Part shown: one piece after another, positions 14,270 through 28,000 of the stretch
Numbering within the stretch: position 1 is the first letter of the stretch
How the letters are laid out: each line of letters starts with the position of its first letter
Origin: Mya arenaria
Lineage: Eukaryota > Mollusca > Bivalvia > Myida > Myidae
Assembly: GCF_026914265.1 (NCBI RefSeq)
Contig: NC_069136.1
Location: forward strand, 37,490,362 to 37,554,361
Length of the DNA: 64,000 nt
Reading direction: 5' to 3'
Made by a program: the position numbers and the translations under genes
Notes under the pieces: model-generated
Told to the model about the DNA's origin: nothing
The model's input: only the letters and a program-made list of their open reading frames with translations
Databases searched by the model: none

Positions 14270-14642
14270 CAGTCAAATTTAACAACAAGGCTATCTTGCT
14301 AGACTAGTGTCAGTACTTAAAGGCAGCATATACATACAATAAAAATTACATACTTTGTTTGATAACTGAATTTTTAAAATTACAGTGTATTTATTTGTTC
14401 ACAGGGTCTATGACCTTCTGGATATTCTGTAAATAAATTCTGAACTTGTAATAAAATCTAAAGTATTAAAGTTAAGTAAAAATCCATTAAATTATTACAT
14501 TCCTATTGAAAAAAAACAAACTATTCGTACGTGCAGTTTGTGTTGACAAACACTGTCCACTTCCTGTTGCATTGATACGCTACACGTATTGATTAGATAG
14601 TTGATGATAACTGCAAGGTTGCAAAACCTTTAACAAGTGCAG
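14270..14642. other. Unique spacer between the 46-bp array and the transporter start
   Basis: AT-rich. With 14936-15244 it is the only non-repeat DNA upstream of the transporter ATG within the window, so it probably holds its promoter and 5' UTR. No specific motif is called. Confidence 0.4.
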
Positions 14643-14935
14643 GCGCGTAGCTGCCTTTACGCGAGTACGCAGCTGATTCCACATAAATCTGCCAAAAAAA
14701 GAACAAACAAAAAACAGCCAAAGTTGCAGTATGCGTAGCTGCCTATATGCGAGTACGCGGCTGAATCCACATAATTCTGCCCCCAAAAGAATAACAACAA
14801 AAACAGCCAAAGTTGCAGTATGCGAAGCTGCATATACGCGGGCACGTGGCTTAGTCCACATGATTCTGACAAAAAAACAAACAAACATAAAAAAAACAGC
14901 CAAAGTTGCAGTATGCGTACTGTACTACATGATCC
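14643..14935. repeat. Three tandem ~90-bp repeats
   Basis: Units carry agttgcagtatgcg, then agctgcctatatgcgagtac, then an A-rich caaaaacagcc stretch. The anchor motif falls at about 14723, 14811 and 14903. Confidence 0.8.
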
Positions 14936-15244
14936 TAAAACTGCTCATTTTTCAGTACTAAATAAAGCACATCAGAACGCCCAGAATGCACCAAATTGCA
15001 CAATGGTTTTCATTTTTTTCCCGAGGGGGGCATACCCCAAAACCTCGTAACACAATTATGAATCCACATGAATAGAGGTCTAGCTACGCCCCTGACCATT
15101 GAATGTTCATGCGAAATCGTATGCGTTTGTTATTAAAGCGCACACAATTATTTGTCCATAACGTAAAAATAAATTTTGAGAAATAAACATTATATGAAAT
15201 AAAAAGTGGGGAAATAAATAAAGGCGAACGTGAGCTAAATTAAA

Positions 15245-15338
15245 ATGTTTGAAAGTATGACGTACACGGCTCGACGGAATATTGTTATTTTCGGAGGCTT
15301 CCTTATACACCTTTGTCTAGGAAGTTTTTATGCATTCG
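15245..15338 (+). CDS. MFS transporter exon 1
   Basis: Start codon and TM1 (residues 1-31 plus one base), ending ...SFYAF G before donor gtaagt. A second in-frame ATG follows at residue 5; the first was chosen as the longer open start. Confidence 0.85.
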
Positions 15339-15963
15339 GTAAGTCTTTTCTACCAAGTTTACGCATGTGCAACAAGAACTCGTGTATTGTTAACCCTTTC
15401 CATATCCCCTTTTCCCTATATCCCAGCGCTTCTTTCAAATTTGTTACGCCAATTAACCAGACAAATCAACATAAAGAGCATGTCTATCATTAACAGCAGT
15501 TAAAAAAACTAAAAATTGTATCTGCAGGCAATAACAGACCTGATCTGAATAAGACAAGGAATATCGAGCACTTTCGTCAAATTGTGCTGCCGTAGGCCCC
15601 GATGTAACTATGTATGTTTTGACAAGAACAAATCAGTTTGTAATTAATAGCAAATACATGTACCCTTGAATGCGTACCGCTCCCGCTTTCCCTACCCAAA
15701 GGTAATTTCCAGGCAATATCATTCCATACAATGTTATGTTTGACCGATGGGTTCGGACAATCAACACAAGTCACCCGATGCTTATCAACGATCCCACCCT
15801 TCGTTCACCCCAATATTCCATACAGCTATTTCCCTAAAAGGGCAGCCAAGATGTCTGCTTTCAATACATGGATTTCATTAAAATAAGTTTTCTTAACTGT
15901 TTATTTTACACGTTTTTATAGAGTATTTTAACAAGTTCCATTAACTAACGTTGTTAAAATGAA

Positions 15964-16029
<66 letters not shown>

Positions 16030-19000
16030 TAAAATGAAAGAACAAAAAAATGTTTGAAGGAAGTCACGTGAAATCGACCATCGTCACGTGAAATGCGTGA
16101 CTGCAGTGATTATTGTACAGTTAAAGACCTAGTTTTAAGAATGTTTGGCATGACAATCCCCTGCTGTGCATCTCCTGCTAATTGCACTGATGTCACAGTA
16201 AGGGCCAATTTCCTGTTTATTTGTTTATTGGTTCAGGGCCATTTAGGGTTCATTTCTTTAATAAAACCTCCAAAACTGCAGAGCAAGGTATTCAGATCGG
16301 AGATCTGATAAGACAATTAGGCAATTAGATTATGATCAATACACAGCGTTTATGTACAATACACGGTTAGAGGGGTGGGGTAACTTATAGAAGGATTAAA
16401 CTAGGCCTTTAAAGCAAGAAATCGCTGTGATGAGCTTGTCTAATTCCTTGTCCTAATTTTTTAAACATGATTTGCAAGGCAATATCAGCCCTTACATCAT
16501 GTCTTACCTGCGAAACCGGACACAAGAGACTTGGCTAGTAAACACCCAGAACTCGTGGATCATGAACGCAGCCGCCATTTCCGCGCCAATAGGATCCATC
16601 ACTGGAAGCTACATAGAACGGAACCACGGCGTGAGAATCGCTGTTGGAATTGGGTGTGTGCTGTTTTGGTAAGGGCTGTTTTGGTTTGGTGGTCAATCAT
16701 AAATCATAAATGTATGTACGTGTATTTAATCAATGGTATTATACTGTATGATCTCTTTCCTGGTAATTTGAAAGGTTAAACTAAGCTACTGTTAAGATAC
16801 TGGAGGGATTACACAGAGATCACGTAGCTATACTGATAAGGCAAATCAATCTATAAAATTCACACCAAATATTTAAAGATGCACTCTTACTCACAAATAA
16901 GATTTACCTCAATTAATAATATTGTTTTAAAATTCCAAAAAGGATGAATAAATGTCGAAAAGAATGGTTCTTATGAAGGATACCGAGTTGAATTTGAATG
17001 AAATTAGCATAAAACACGGTATTTCTACATTATAAAACTAAAGTAGACTACAATATCTGTTAGCGTTCACCAATCATTTAATATTTTTGCGTTTTCTGCT
17101 TTTATACGGTTACAATCTTGTTATCAGTAATTAATATTTTCCTTCTATGCATTTTTAGTAAGTAGTTATAGAGTCATCAGTCAAAATTGGTGTTTGTTAT
17201 ACATGTGCATTTATTGATTTTGAATAAGAGTGTCACTTTAAAGTCCACACCAACATATTTAATATAAGCGAATAAACTCACCCCATATACAGAGAAGGGT
17301 GGGGAGGTATGTTATTATTCCAGAAGTTTTCACATTTCTTTGTCGATAAGCATCGTTTAACCCTTCAATTGTGTCTCGCGTATAACTCCTTGATGGGATA
17401 CACAGAAGTTTAAAGTAGTTAATGTGTAAAATATTGTACTACAGGTCATTTTCGCGAGTTGTTTTATTCAAAGACTTGGAAAAAAAAGATGATTGTAAAA
17501 ACGCAGAAATGTTTAATTATGTTTATCACTTTTGCATGTGCTTTAATCATGTCGAAAGGTTAACTCAGTTAATATTTTGAATAAACGTACTCCGTACATC
17601 AAATCCTCACTAAACCGGAATCCTCACTAAACCGGAAATTTTGCCCAGTCCGGACCTTGTCCGGTTTAGTGAGTTTCTACTGTATATGCTAAACAAAACA
17701 AGACAACACTATATGGCTTTTATTCTAGATTACATAACATGCAAGGCACAATTCAATGGAAATGACAACAAAGCACATAAAATGTATTGTTCTCCACTTG
17801 TAAATTCTAATTGTTTTGAAATAATTGCAGCAACTTTTGCATATGAATGATCACTTTTTGTAGCGGTTCATTATGAAACCGTGCAAATGATGAAGCAGAA
17901 CTCAATAGTTATGCAAAAAAGCTACAGAAACAAGCTCAGTAGCAAAAAGTTTAAACATAAACCCAGTTTAGTGGCACTGGGCAAACGCCAAAGACATAGA
18001 ACACAAAATCACAGACAAGAAACATAGAAGAACAGCACAAAACTCCACAAACAGCACAGTGCATACATACTACATATATATTATATTATAATTGTTAGGT
18101 ACCGCCTTGGAACGGTCAGTAAAATGTAAATTTACTGGGGGTTTAAACCAGTTTGTGTGCACAAACCTCACTCTTATCCCAACAATCCTTAATAAATGTA
18201 AAACATGCTGTATCCATGATTGACTTCAGTGTTAGACCTCTTTTGCAATGCTAGTGAATGCTGCCCGTACATTATTGTTAACCAGGTTTTCAACGAAAAC
18301 CGGGTTATTAGAATGAGGTTGTCGTTGGGCGGGCGGGCTGGCGGGCGGGCTTCGGTCGTCAAACATTGGTTTCTGTTCACTAACTTTAGTTAGCATTGAT
18401 AGATATTGATGAAACTTGGTGTGTAGGTAGCTTATGAGAAGAGCTAGCTTGGGATTGGTTTTGTGAGGGTGGGGCTAAGGTCAAGGTCACTGTTACTAAA
18501 AATAGAAAAATGGTTTCTGCCCAATAACTTTAGTTAGCATTGATAGATATTGACGAAACTTGGTGTGTAAGTTGCTTATGTGAAGAGCTAGCTTGGGATT
18601 GCTTTTGAGTGGGGAGGGGCTATGGTCAAGGTCACTATTACTTAAAAAAGAAAAATGGTCAAGGTCACTGTTACTTAAAATAGAAAAATGGTTTCTGCCC
18701 AATAACTTTAGTTAGCATTGACAGATATTGATGAAACTTGGTGTGTAGGTAGCTTATGTGAAGATCTAGCTTGGGATTGCTTTTGAGGGGGGTGGGGCTA
18801 AGGTCAAGGTCGCCTGTTACTAAAAATAGAAAAATGGTTTCTGCCCAATAACTTTAGTTAGGATTGATAGATATTGACGAAAGTTGGTTTGTAGGTAGCT
18901 TATGTGAAGAGCTAGCTTGGGATTGCTATTGAGGGGGGAGGGCTAAGGTCAAGGTCACTGTTACTTAAAATAGAAAAATGGTTCTGCCCAATAACTTTAG

Positions 19001-22000
19001 TTAGCATTGATAGATATTGATAAAACTTGGTGTGTAGGTAGCTTATGTACAGAGCTAGCTTCGGATTGCTTTTGAGGGGGGAGGGGCTAAGGTCAAGGTC
19101 ACTATTACTTAAAATAGAAAAATGGTTTCTGCCCAATAACGTAAGTTAGCATTGATAGATATTGATGAAACTTGGTGTGTAGGTAGCTTATGTGAAGAGC
19201 TAGCTTGGAATTGCTTTTGAGTGGGGAGGGGCTAAGGTCAAGGTCACTATTAGGCCTGAAAAAATTGTTTGGTTAGGGTCAACCTTTTCAAAAACAGGTA
19301 GGGTAGGTAGGCTTTTTTTATTTATTTATTAGGCTTTATATAAGAATGTGATTTTTATCATTGGATAATGGTGTTAAAGTTATCTTCTGTATAAGCATTT
19401 TAGGTGTTCAACTACAAAGTGAAAAGCAATTAAAAAAAAGATTTTTTTTTTTTTTTTTTTTTTTTACTTTTTCATTTTTTTTTTTCAAATTGACTTTAAA
19501 AACGGTAGGGTCGGCGCCTATTCTGTAGACAGGGTCTGGTAACCCGAACCAAATGTATTTTTTTAGGCCTTGCTTAAAATAGAAAAATTGTTTCCGCCCA
19601 ATAACTTTAGTTAGGATTGACAGATATTGATGAAACTTGGTGTGTAGGTAGCATGTGAAGAGCTAGCTTGGGATTGTTTTTGAGTGGGGAGGGGCTACGG
19701 TCAATGTCACTGTTACTTGAAATAGAAAAATGTTTTTTGCCAAATAATTTTTGATAGTATTGATATATATTGATTAAACTTGGTGTGTGGGTGGCTTATG
19801 TAAAGAGCTAGCTTGGGATTGCTTTTGAGGGGGGTGGGGCTAAGGTCTAGGTCACTGTTACTAAAAAATTAAAAATGGTTTCTGCCCAATAACTTTAGTA
19901 AGGATTGATAGATATTGACGAAATTTTGTGTGTAGGTACTAGTAGCTTATGTGAAGAGCAAGCTTGGAATTTCTTTTGAGGGGGTGGGGTCAAGGTCACT
20001 GTTACTAAAAATAGAAAAATGGTTTCTGTCAAATAACTTTAGTTAGCATTGATAGATATTGATGAAACTTAGAGCGAAGGTAGATGATGTAAAGAGCTAG
20101 CTTGGGAGGTGGGGTCAATGTCACTGTTCCTAAAAATAGAAAAATGTTTTTCTGCCCATCAACTTAGTAAGAATTGATGGATAGTGATGAATCTTAGTGT
20201 GAATATAGCTTATATGAAGCTGCAGATTGAACTTGCTCATACAACAAATTAATTGGCTATAATTTCTGATTGCCCATAACAAAAACCTGGTTTCGTCGCA
20301 TTGCGGCGCTTCTAGTTTTTGTAATGTAATGCCAATCCAGCCTTATTTAAGAATTGCTCTGTACAGCGAGCGATTGTGTCTATTGAAACTCTTTTGTGTA
20401 GCTTTTGAAATACTAACCGTGAACCCCGTAATTATTGTGTTCTAGATAGATATTCTTTAAACGTCGTCACAATGCAAACTTTATCATTGTTCGGATATGA
20501 AATAAGTTAAATTGGAGGAAAATGATAACCTGGTCTAGATTGTTTTAATAAACGATTTGTCATTATCACCTATCATATGTAAGGATTGACATATATGGGC
20601 AGTTAATAATAAAAATAGCACACATAATATCCTTGTCAGCAATGTTTTATCAGAGTGTGAAGATTTAAAGTGACACTCTTATTCCAAATCAATACATACA
20701 CATGTATAACAAACATCAATATTGGCTGATAAGGCTTTAACTACTTGCTAAATAATGCATTTACGGAAAATATAAATGATTGATAACAGGATTGTAACCG
20801 TGTATTGAATAACAGAAAGCGCAAAAATATTAAAAGATTGGTGAATGGTTAAAGCTTAACATTGGTCTACTATAGTCTTATTAGAAAGAAATACCGAGTT
20901 TTATCCTCATTTCTTTCAAACAATATTATTAGTTGTGGTAAATCTTAATTGGTAATAAGGGTGCATCTTTAATGTTTTGCAATTCAGTTCAGGGATAAGC
21001 GACCTAAATAAATATACATTTCAATATTTTTTAACTACATGTGAACTAGCAAAAATGTCCCCCTTTGCACATAGTTAAAACTGATTAACTGCCGATAGTG
21101 CAATATAGATGGCTGAATATTTCATTGATTTAAATGCTGGTTAGAAATGTAATAAAAGTAATCCTAGTAGGTGCTAATGGATCAACATGTCGTTGAGAAC
21201 TAAAGAAAACCATTTGTTGAGAAATATGCTTATGTCTTTTATGTAGATTTTCGCCACAAACATAAAATTACACCATTAGTATCTGCAGTTAAATTTGTTT
21301 CCTTAAATATCCATGATACTATAGGAACGCTGCCAGTTTCATAATTTTCAATGGATGCCGGGCATCTGGATTGTTGTGTCATTCTAAGAATTCGCCGTGA
21401 TGTCGAAAGTTGCATGTACGTTTTCAATAGAAATCCCAACTTTTTTGGCCACAAGTTATTTGTTTTCCCAATTGGAGCCAGTAGAACCGCTTCCCCGACA
21501 TACATTTTCAGTTTCTGGAGCTCTTTGAGAATGAGACTGGAAAGGAAAACAGTAGAAGCAGCGATCTTTCTATTTCAATGAGAGAGCATCAATTGCAAAG
21601 CATCAGCGTCGGGATATCTTGAGACGTATTTGTATTACTCTATTTTGTAATCGTTCTTTGCAATGAAGAAAATACAATATACACGATACAAGTATCTTTA
21701 TTTAAAGTGGGGTATATGCTTACAAGAAACATCAGCTCAATAAGCTATTTTCCCAAATAAAAATATTACTTATAAATTAACCTGGTTCGGAACGATTTTA
21801 AACCATGTCAATAACATCAGTGCCAAAAATCTATTTATATTGGATTGGATTTTTTGCTGTTCAGTGTCCGAAAACTTTAAACGTTTGTGAACACTGGATT
21901 GTAATGAATTCCCATAAACATTTTTAAAAATCCAATTATTGTTCGTTGTCTTTTTCCAGTTGTTAATTAATATCCTAGTTTTTCTTGCTTTGAAATTGTC

Positions 22001-25000
22001 AATGTTTTTGTCAATGTATATTGAAAATTTAAATTTTATTTTGATCGAAATGTACTTATAACACTTGGTCCAGTGTTGGCTAACTCCGAGGAAATTGCTG
22101 TTTTGGATATTGCTTTCGAAAGCTGTTGGCAGCATTTCCTGATATTTTCGAAGCATGTGCGGCATGATATTGTTGTTTGTTTTGATACATGGGGTTTCTT
22201 GTTGTAATGGTTAAAGTTGGGCAACTCTTTATTGCCATGGCGTTTCTCTAAAAAGAAGTCGCTTAGTTATAGAACTGAACTGACCTGTGTGGCATTCAGT
22301 GTCTTTACTTTTTCAGTAAATTCTTCCCCGAACAGTCTCTTTCCGCTGATGTTATTTTCCGAGTCGCACAACGTTCTGAAATTTCAAACCAGTTCTTTTT
22401 CAATTATATATTTCCTTTGGCCGTTCCAAATGTTTATTTCGTTTGCCATTATCTTAAACGTTTCCCCCTTCATACTCGGCCACTTGTTGAGTAACTATAT
22501 GTTTGTCGTTCTGGATTGCATACATGGCTTGATTAATCATAAAATTCTGATTTTGCTTTTTGGCGTCTTCAATTTTTGTGGTATTTTTAATTGCTCATAC
22601 ATCATAATTTCAACCAGTGGTTCCTGTAAGTTGTTGTTGCTTCCCGGTCCTTTATTCTTTTCGAATACATTTTTCATTTGTCCTTGACGATCTCAATGCT
22701 TTGTTTACAGTTTTAGCAACCTTTTCACTGACTTATTCACCGGTATTCGAATCCCCAGTAAAGCATTGTTCGACTTTATGTTAAAGCTGCACTCTCACAG
22801 ATTTACCAGTTTTACAACTTTTTTATTTTTTGTCTTGAAAAGAGCAAATTTTTGCGTAAATATCTGCAAACCAATGATATAATGCTGCTGACAAAAGATC
22901 AGATAGCAGATTTTTAACGTCACTAACAGTTTAAGAAATAGGCATAAAACATCAATTTTTGAACATGTATATACAAATCTGCGTTCTAATTTTTGTCATC
23001 AGTCTTATATAACTGCCGTCCATGGATTTTCGCAAAAATTGGCTCGTTCCAAGACAAAAAATAAAAAGTTGTCAAAACGTTCAATCTGTGAGAGTGCAGC
23101 TTTAAAAGCCAGCAGTTGACTCTTAGGTTACTCGGGTTGGAATGTCAATCTGTTGATCGATCTCATCAACGTTCCATATGTCATGTATACTATTGTCGCA
23201 ATCGATCATCACACACTTCCTTTTTATTGTTGTTTCCTTACAACTTGTTACACCTTAATTCCTTTTTCGTTTGAGTTCATTAACTTTTTTTAAATCGTTT
23301 TTCAAATTGCAGTGTTTGTGCTACAAATCTTCAAATAGATAATTGAAAGGTTTGCAAAAGTTCCCCTTTTCGGATAAATTTGTTCAGATTAAAGGCCTCT
23401 TAACTTTCGAAAGCTTCCCACTATTCATTGGGCACCTGGCCCTTCTGTTTTTCATTTTCCATGTTCCCTCTCCTAAAGTAAATATAAAATACACATATTT
23501 AAGAAACTATTTCATAAATTTAAATGATTCACATTTTACATATATTATAAAAATAGGTTTGGCATGGCATTCTACGATACTTTTCAACTTTTTCAAACAC
23601 TAAGGCTTGGTTGATAATAAATGGAAACCCCTGATCCGTCATCTCTGTGTATCCCATCCAGGATTTATACGGGAGACAACACTTGATTAATGTGCACACG
23701 TAAGTATTTCATGCACTATCTGCTGTTTACTTTGTCAAACTATTAATCAAATTCTATATCATCAAATTACCTAGATTATTCTTCCATCTGCGCTTTTCGT
23801 GTGTTGTAAGAATTCACATTAGAATAAGTGGAAACTTCTGATTACTTGATGCTATTTTATTTTATAAATGTAACTTGTATAAGGACCAATCGGTATGGCT
23901 CCGACCCCATGGTCCTGACAATTAAAAGAAAATGCCTGAAAATTAAAATAAAATAAGTGCTTTACATGTGTTCTTGAACCTGCTGTTTTACCGTAAGCAT
24001 TATTAAAGTCAATTTCCAATCCCGCTGTGACAACTATCAAAATAAATAGCCATTATCGAACAAAAATGCGGTTATCAAATATACCAAGCTATTTTGCCGC
24101 TTATTTTTCTTCTCTGCCGTTTATTTTCACAGCTAGGCAGTGTTGGCGTATTTCGTCATTCAGAAGTCGCTGTACTTAAGTTGCGGTGACTGAGTTTTAC
24201 AAGGGTGTATTCCGTTTAGTTTATCCCTTCTGTTTATTACTGCATTGGTGTGACGAAGACGTAATTCGCCATTCAAAATTCGCTGTACACAAATGAGGGC
24301 TGACTTAGTTTAACAATAATACAATAAAAACTACAGGGACAAGCCTAGTAGCCAAAGTTAAAAATCAAGCCTTGTTAAGAGGCAGAATTTTAGCGACCGA
24401 ACTACACTGAACATGGTACATAATACCGTACAAATACCACGTACACGAAAAAGTCACAAATACAAACAAGAGAAGAAGACCAATCATATATAAAAATAGC
24501 TTGACCGATAAATGATGGGATAACCGTTTTGAACGGTCAGTTGAACACGAGTTCATTGGAAAACGAGTCTACTGGTGGCTTTAAAATGTTTGTATGGCAA
24601 TAATCTTACACTTGTCTCAACATTTATCAAGCCATTCCACCGATTAGTTTCTCTGTCTTGTGTCTTCAGCTCTGGTGTACTGCTGACGTATTTCGCCATC
24701 CAGCGGTCGCTGTACATAGTGGCTCTCACTTACGGGTTCATTACCAACCTGGGAACCTTTATAGCGTATGGACCTCCGGTACAGAACGCTGCTAAGGTTC
24801 GTAAACATTCGGGTTTGTTAAACTTTGTAATTATCTGCCACTTTCCATTTGACCTCGCCTTGATGCCATATGACCTAAATTTGTGCAAACATATCATTAG
24901 TGGCATTATATAAGAGTGACTGCCATTCTTAGTCAAGTACAGAAAGTAGAGGAGTGAATGAAGCGGAATGAGGTACACCGTGGTCTGGGTGTGGCGAATG

Positions 25001-28000
25001 TTGAACGCCCAACTATCAGCACTTGAAACGAACGCTCAACCACTAGGCTGTAGGAACCAACATTCGGATCTTCAAATAACCTTCATTCACATAACCTTCA
25101 AATAATGTCCTTTACAGTGAATAATTGTGAGTTTTCGCTCATGGTTTGTTCGGTACAAGTGTATTCAGCGTCGTCAATTTTGGTTGTGTAGAAAATTGTT
25201 GGCTATGACTAAATGTTCATGCACAGTAAGACCCAAAATTAAATCTTTAATAGAAACAAAACACGGTCGAGCTTTGGCGTTCGCTCCGCTTGCCCATGCT
25301 ATCTATCAGATACAGTACCAGGCCTCAGGATGCTGGTGTGTATGTTTGCCACACCTAATGTGGCTTAAATGTTGGGGAGTTATTTGTTATTTAGATATGT
25401 AGGTAAATATATGTTGTAAATCTGACCGACAGCCTTTGTCTTTTCTTTACATATCATGACTTATTTTATTTCAAACATGTCAGCTTGTGGCCTTCATCAC
25501 AATAAAACTGCAAACGTTCAACATATTTGTAGGAAATATCCAATTTTTCATAATTTCGTTTGGAGACTTTAAAAAATATGAATTGTAAATTTCGCAGAAG
25601 CTGTTTCCAAGCCCTAAACTTCGTATATCCCTTTGTTGCTTGATTTCTTGCAGTGGATGCCCGCCCGTCCAGCACTCGCCGTTGGATTGATTGTGGGCGG
25701 GTTTGGGCTCGGGGCGTTTGTGTTTAATCTCATTATAACATACTACATTAACCCCGACAACATACAGATCAACGACAACGAGTGAGTATTTTTACGATGC
25801 ATGTACAAGAAGTTCGTTGACTTTTTTCATATTTATTTTTTTGTGTAGATTTTAAGCAAGGCATTATTCTACTTAGACACATTTTTTTCATTTTAGTAAA
25901 TCAACCTCCATTTTTGATGCCTCAATGTGGCGAACGTCAAAATGATTGTTCAATTAGTTGTATCACTTTGTTGATAATACAGCTTCAAATTGTTTAAAGA
26001 AAATAAATTACTATTGTTGTTTCCTAGTATGGAATAATACTTAGCATATTAAAGCATTCAATTCTGTGATTATGCAGAAACAACATTAAAAAGTGCAAAA
26101 CGTGTTGACGAGATTCCTTTTGTAGCACAGAACCTTATGTCAATCACTTCTTTCTCTGAGATTTTTTATCAGGAATGGATCTCCTTCTGGCTGTTGAGAA
26201 TGTATATATAACGTAAATATATATTGAAAGAAAAATTGTGAGCTTAGCTTCCTTTTATAGGAGACATTAGATGTTTCTAAAAATTGGGGCCTGGCATAAA
26301 ACTGATATATCACATACATAATACATGGACAAAATATGGTTGATAAATAATATCCATGCATGATTTAACATCATCACATCGTTATGTGTCGTACGCCGCC
26401 CCAGCGTTTTATGCCCATCTTACAAAAACATAGTGCAAATTATGTCCGTGAAGTTGGCAGCCCAACAGACTGGCAGCGTACATTAGCAGACTGGCAGCGT
26501 GGTAGCCTGGCAGCGTGAAGTCAGCAGCACAGCAGACTGACAAATTTAGTATTTTGCTCAATCTAGCTGATAACGGACGTGGCAGTGATTGTACTAGCCA
26601 AGCTTGATTTAAATACTTCATAAAGTTAAAAATAAATATCAAAAGAAGTCCTTCAACTTCTTAAAAATCCCTAGCATTTTCTTTTAATAGTAACAATTAC
26701 ACTTGAAATTCACATCTGGTTACTTCTACATAGTTCTTTTTTCTTCTGAAACACACTTATAGGCATTAGAAGACAATGCAGACAGGGCGATATTCTTCAG
26801 TTACAAAATACCGAAACAATACACTAGTCAGCAGAAAGAACCCCTAGCACGCCAAGAAATAATCGCAAAATGTTGGCCTCGTCTATTATATTAAAAAGAT
26901 AGAACTGCAAATCGTATTGAAAAGTAGTTTGATTTTTATCATTTTTCTGAGAATGTATTTCATGTATTTATAGATGCACTATTACTCCCATTAAGAGTTA
27001 ACATATTTAATACAATTGTTTGAATATACCCAAAAGGATGAACAAATGAAAATAATGATGCTTATGAAAGATACCTAGTTTAATTTAAAAGAAATGTGCA
27101 GAACACCTGGTATTGCTACCTTATGTGACCATAGTAAATCGCAGGAAATCTTTAAGCATTCACCAATCATTTAATATGATTGCGTTTTAAGCTATTAAAT
27201 CCACAGTTATAATATTGTTAATAGTAATTAACGTTTCCCATGAATGTATTATTTAGTAAGTAGTTGAGGGTGTATCACTCAAAATTTATGTTTGTTTTAC
27301 ATGTGTATGTATTGATTTTAAATAAGAGTGTAATTTTAAATGAATTAAGACATCTGAGCCTTTCTACAGCTACTTCACTGACCAGGCTTTGCTGGACCGG
27401 GTACCACGCGTGTTCTTCCTGCTTGCCGGCATCTACATCGCACTGCAAGTCATTGGAGTGTTTCTTACGGCACCAGTTCCGCCGGAAAACGAGCATGTAC
27501 GGTGATATGTCTAAATATGATATCAATTGAAGGCCATATTGAAGAGAACACCTTTCGTATTTGTATAAATTACCTTCAGACTAGGTGACGTGTAATTAAA
27601 TGTCAGGATCCATGTTTACGAAAATCTTTAAACCAAGCCTAGGAGAATCATTCTTAATACAATATATTACAAATGCCCTGACCGGGACTCGAACCCACAA
27701 CCCGTGCAATGGACTCGCTTTACAATGAAACGACGACGATCTGTCCGACTGACTTAGCCGAATAGTCACCTAAAATAGCTTTACCAAAGCATATAAAGTT
27801 GATGTCCTACGTCTAGAATGAGAAGACGGGACATTGTTTTGCAAGATTGTATTACGTCTAATTCTGATAATTCTCAATGTGGAAGAGTCTTTGCTTTTTA
27901 AACCGCCCGGAACAGGAGAACCTTTTTGATATACTAGTACTTAGAAATGCGCCTACCAGGACTTGAACCCACAACCCATGCAATGAACGCGCCTACAAGT

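Larger units (their letters stand above)
25076..26966 (+). other. Intron sequence around transporter exon 4
   Basis: Apart from exon 4 (25654-25781) and the short repeat at 26195-26300, it shows AT-rich intron DNA. A small cluster of 'gactggcagcgt' direct repeats occurs near 26470-26520. Confidence 0.5.

Noticed and set aside
22217-22687. 156-codon plus-strand open frame, rich in Phe and Ser
   Set aside because: It is the antisense of the degraded coding-like region and has the composition expected of a complement of lysine-rich coding DNA.
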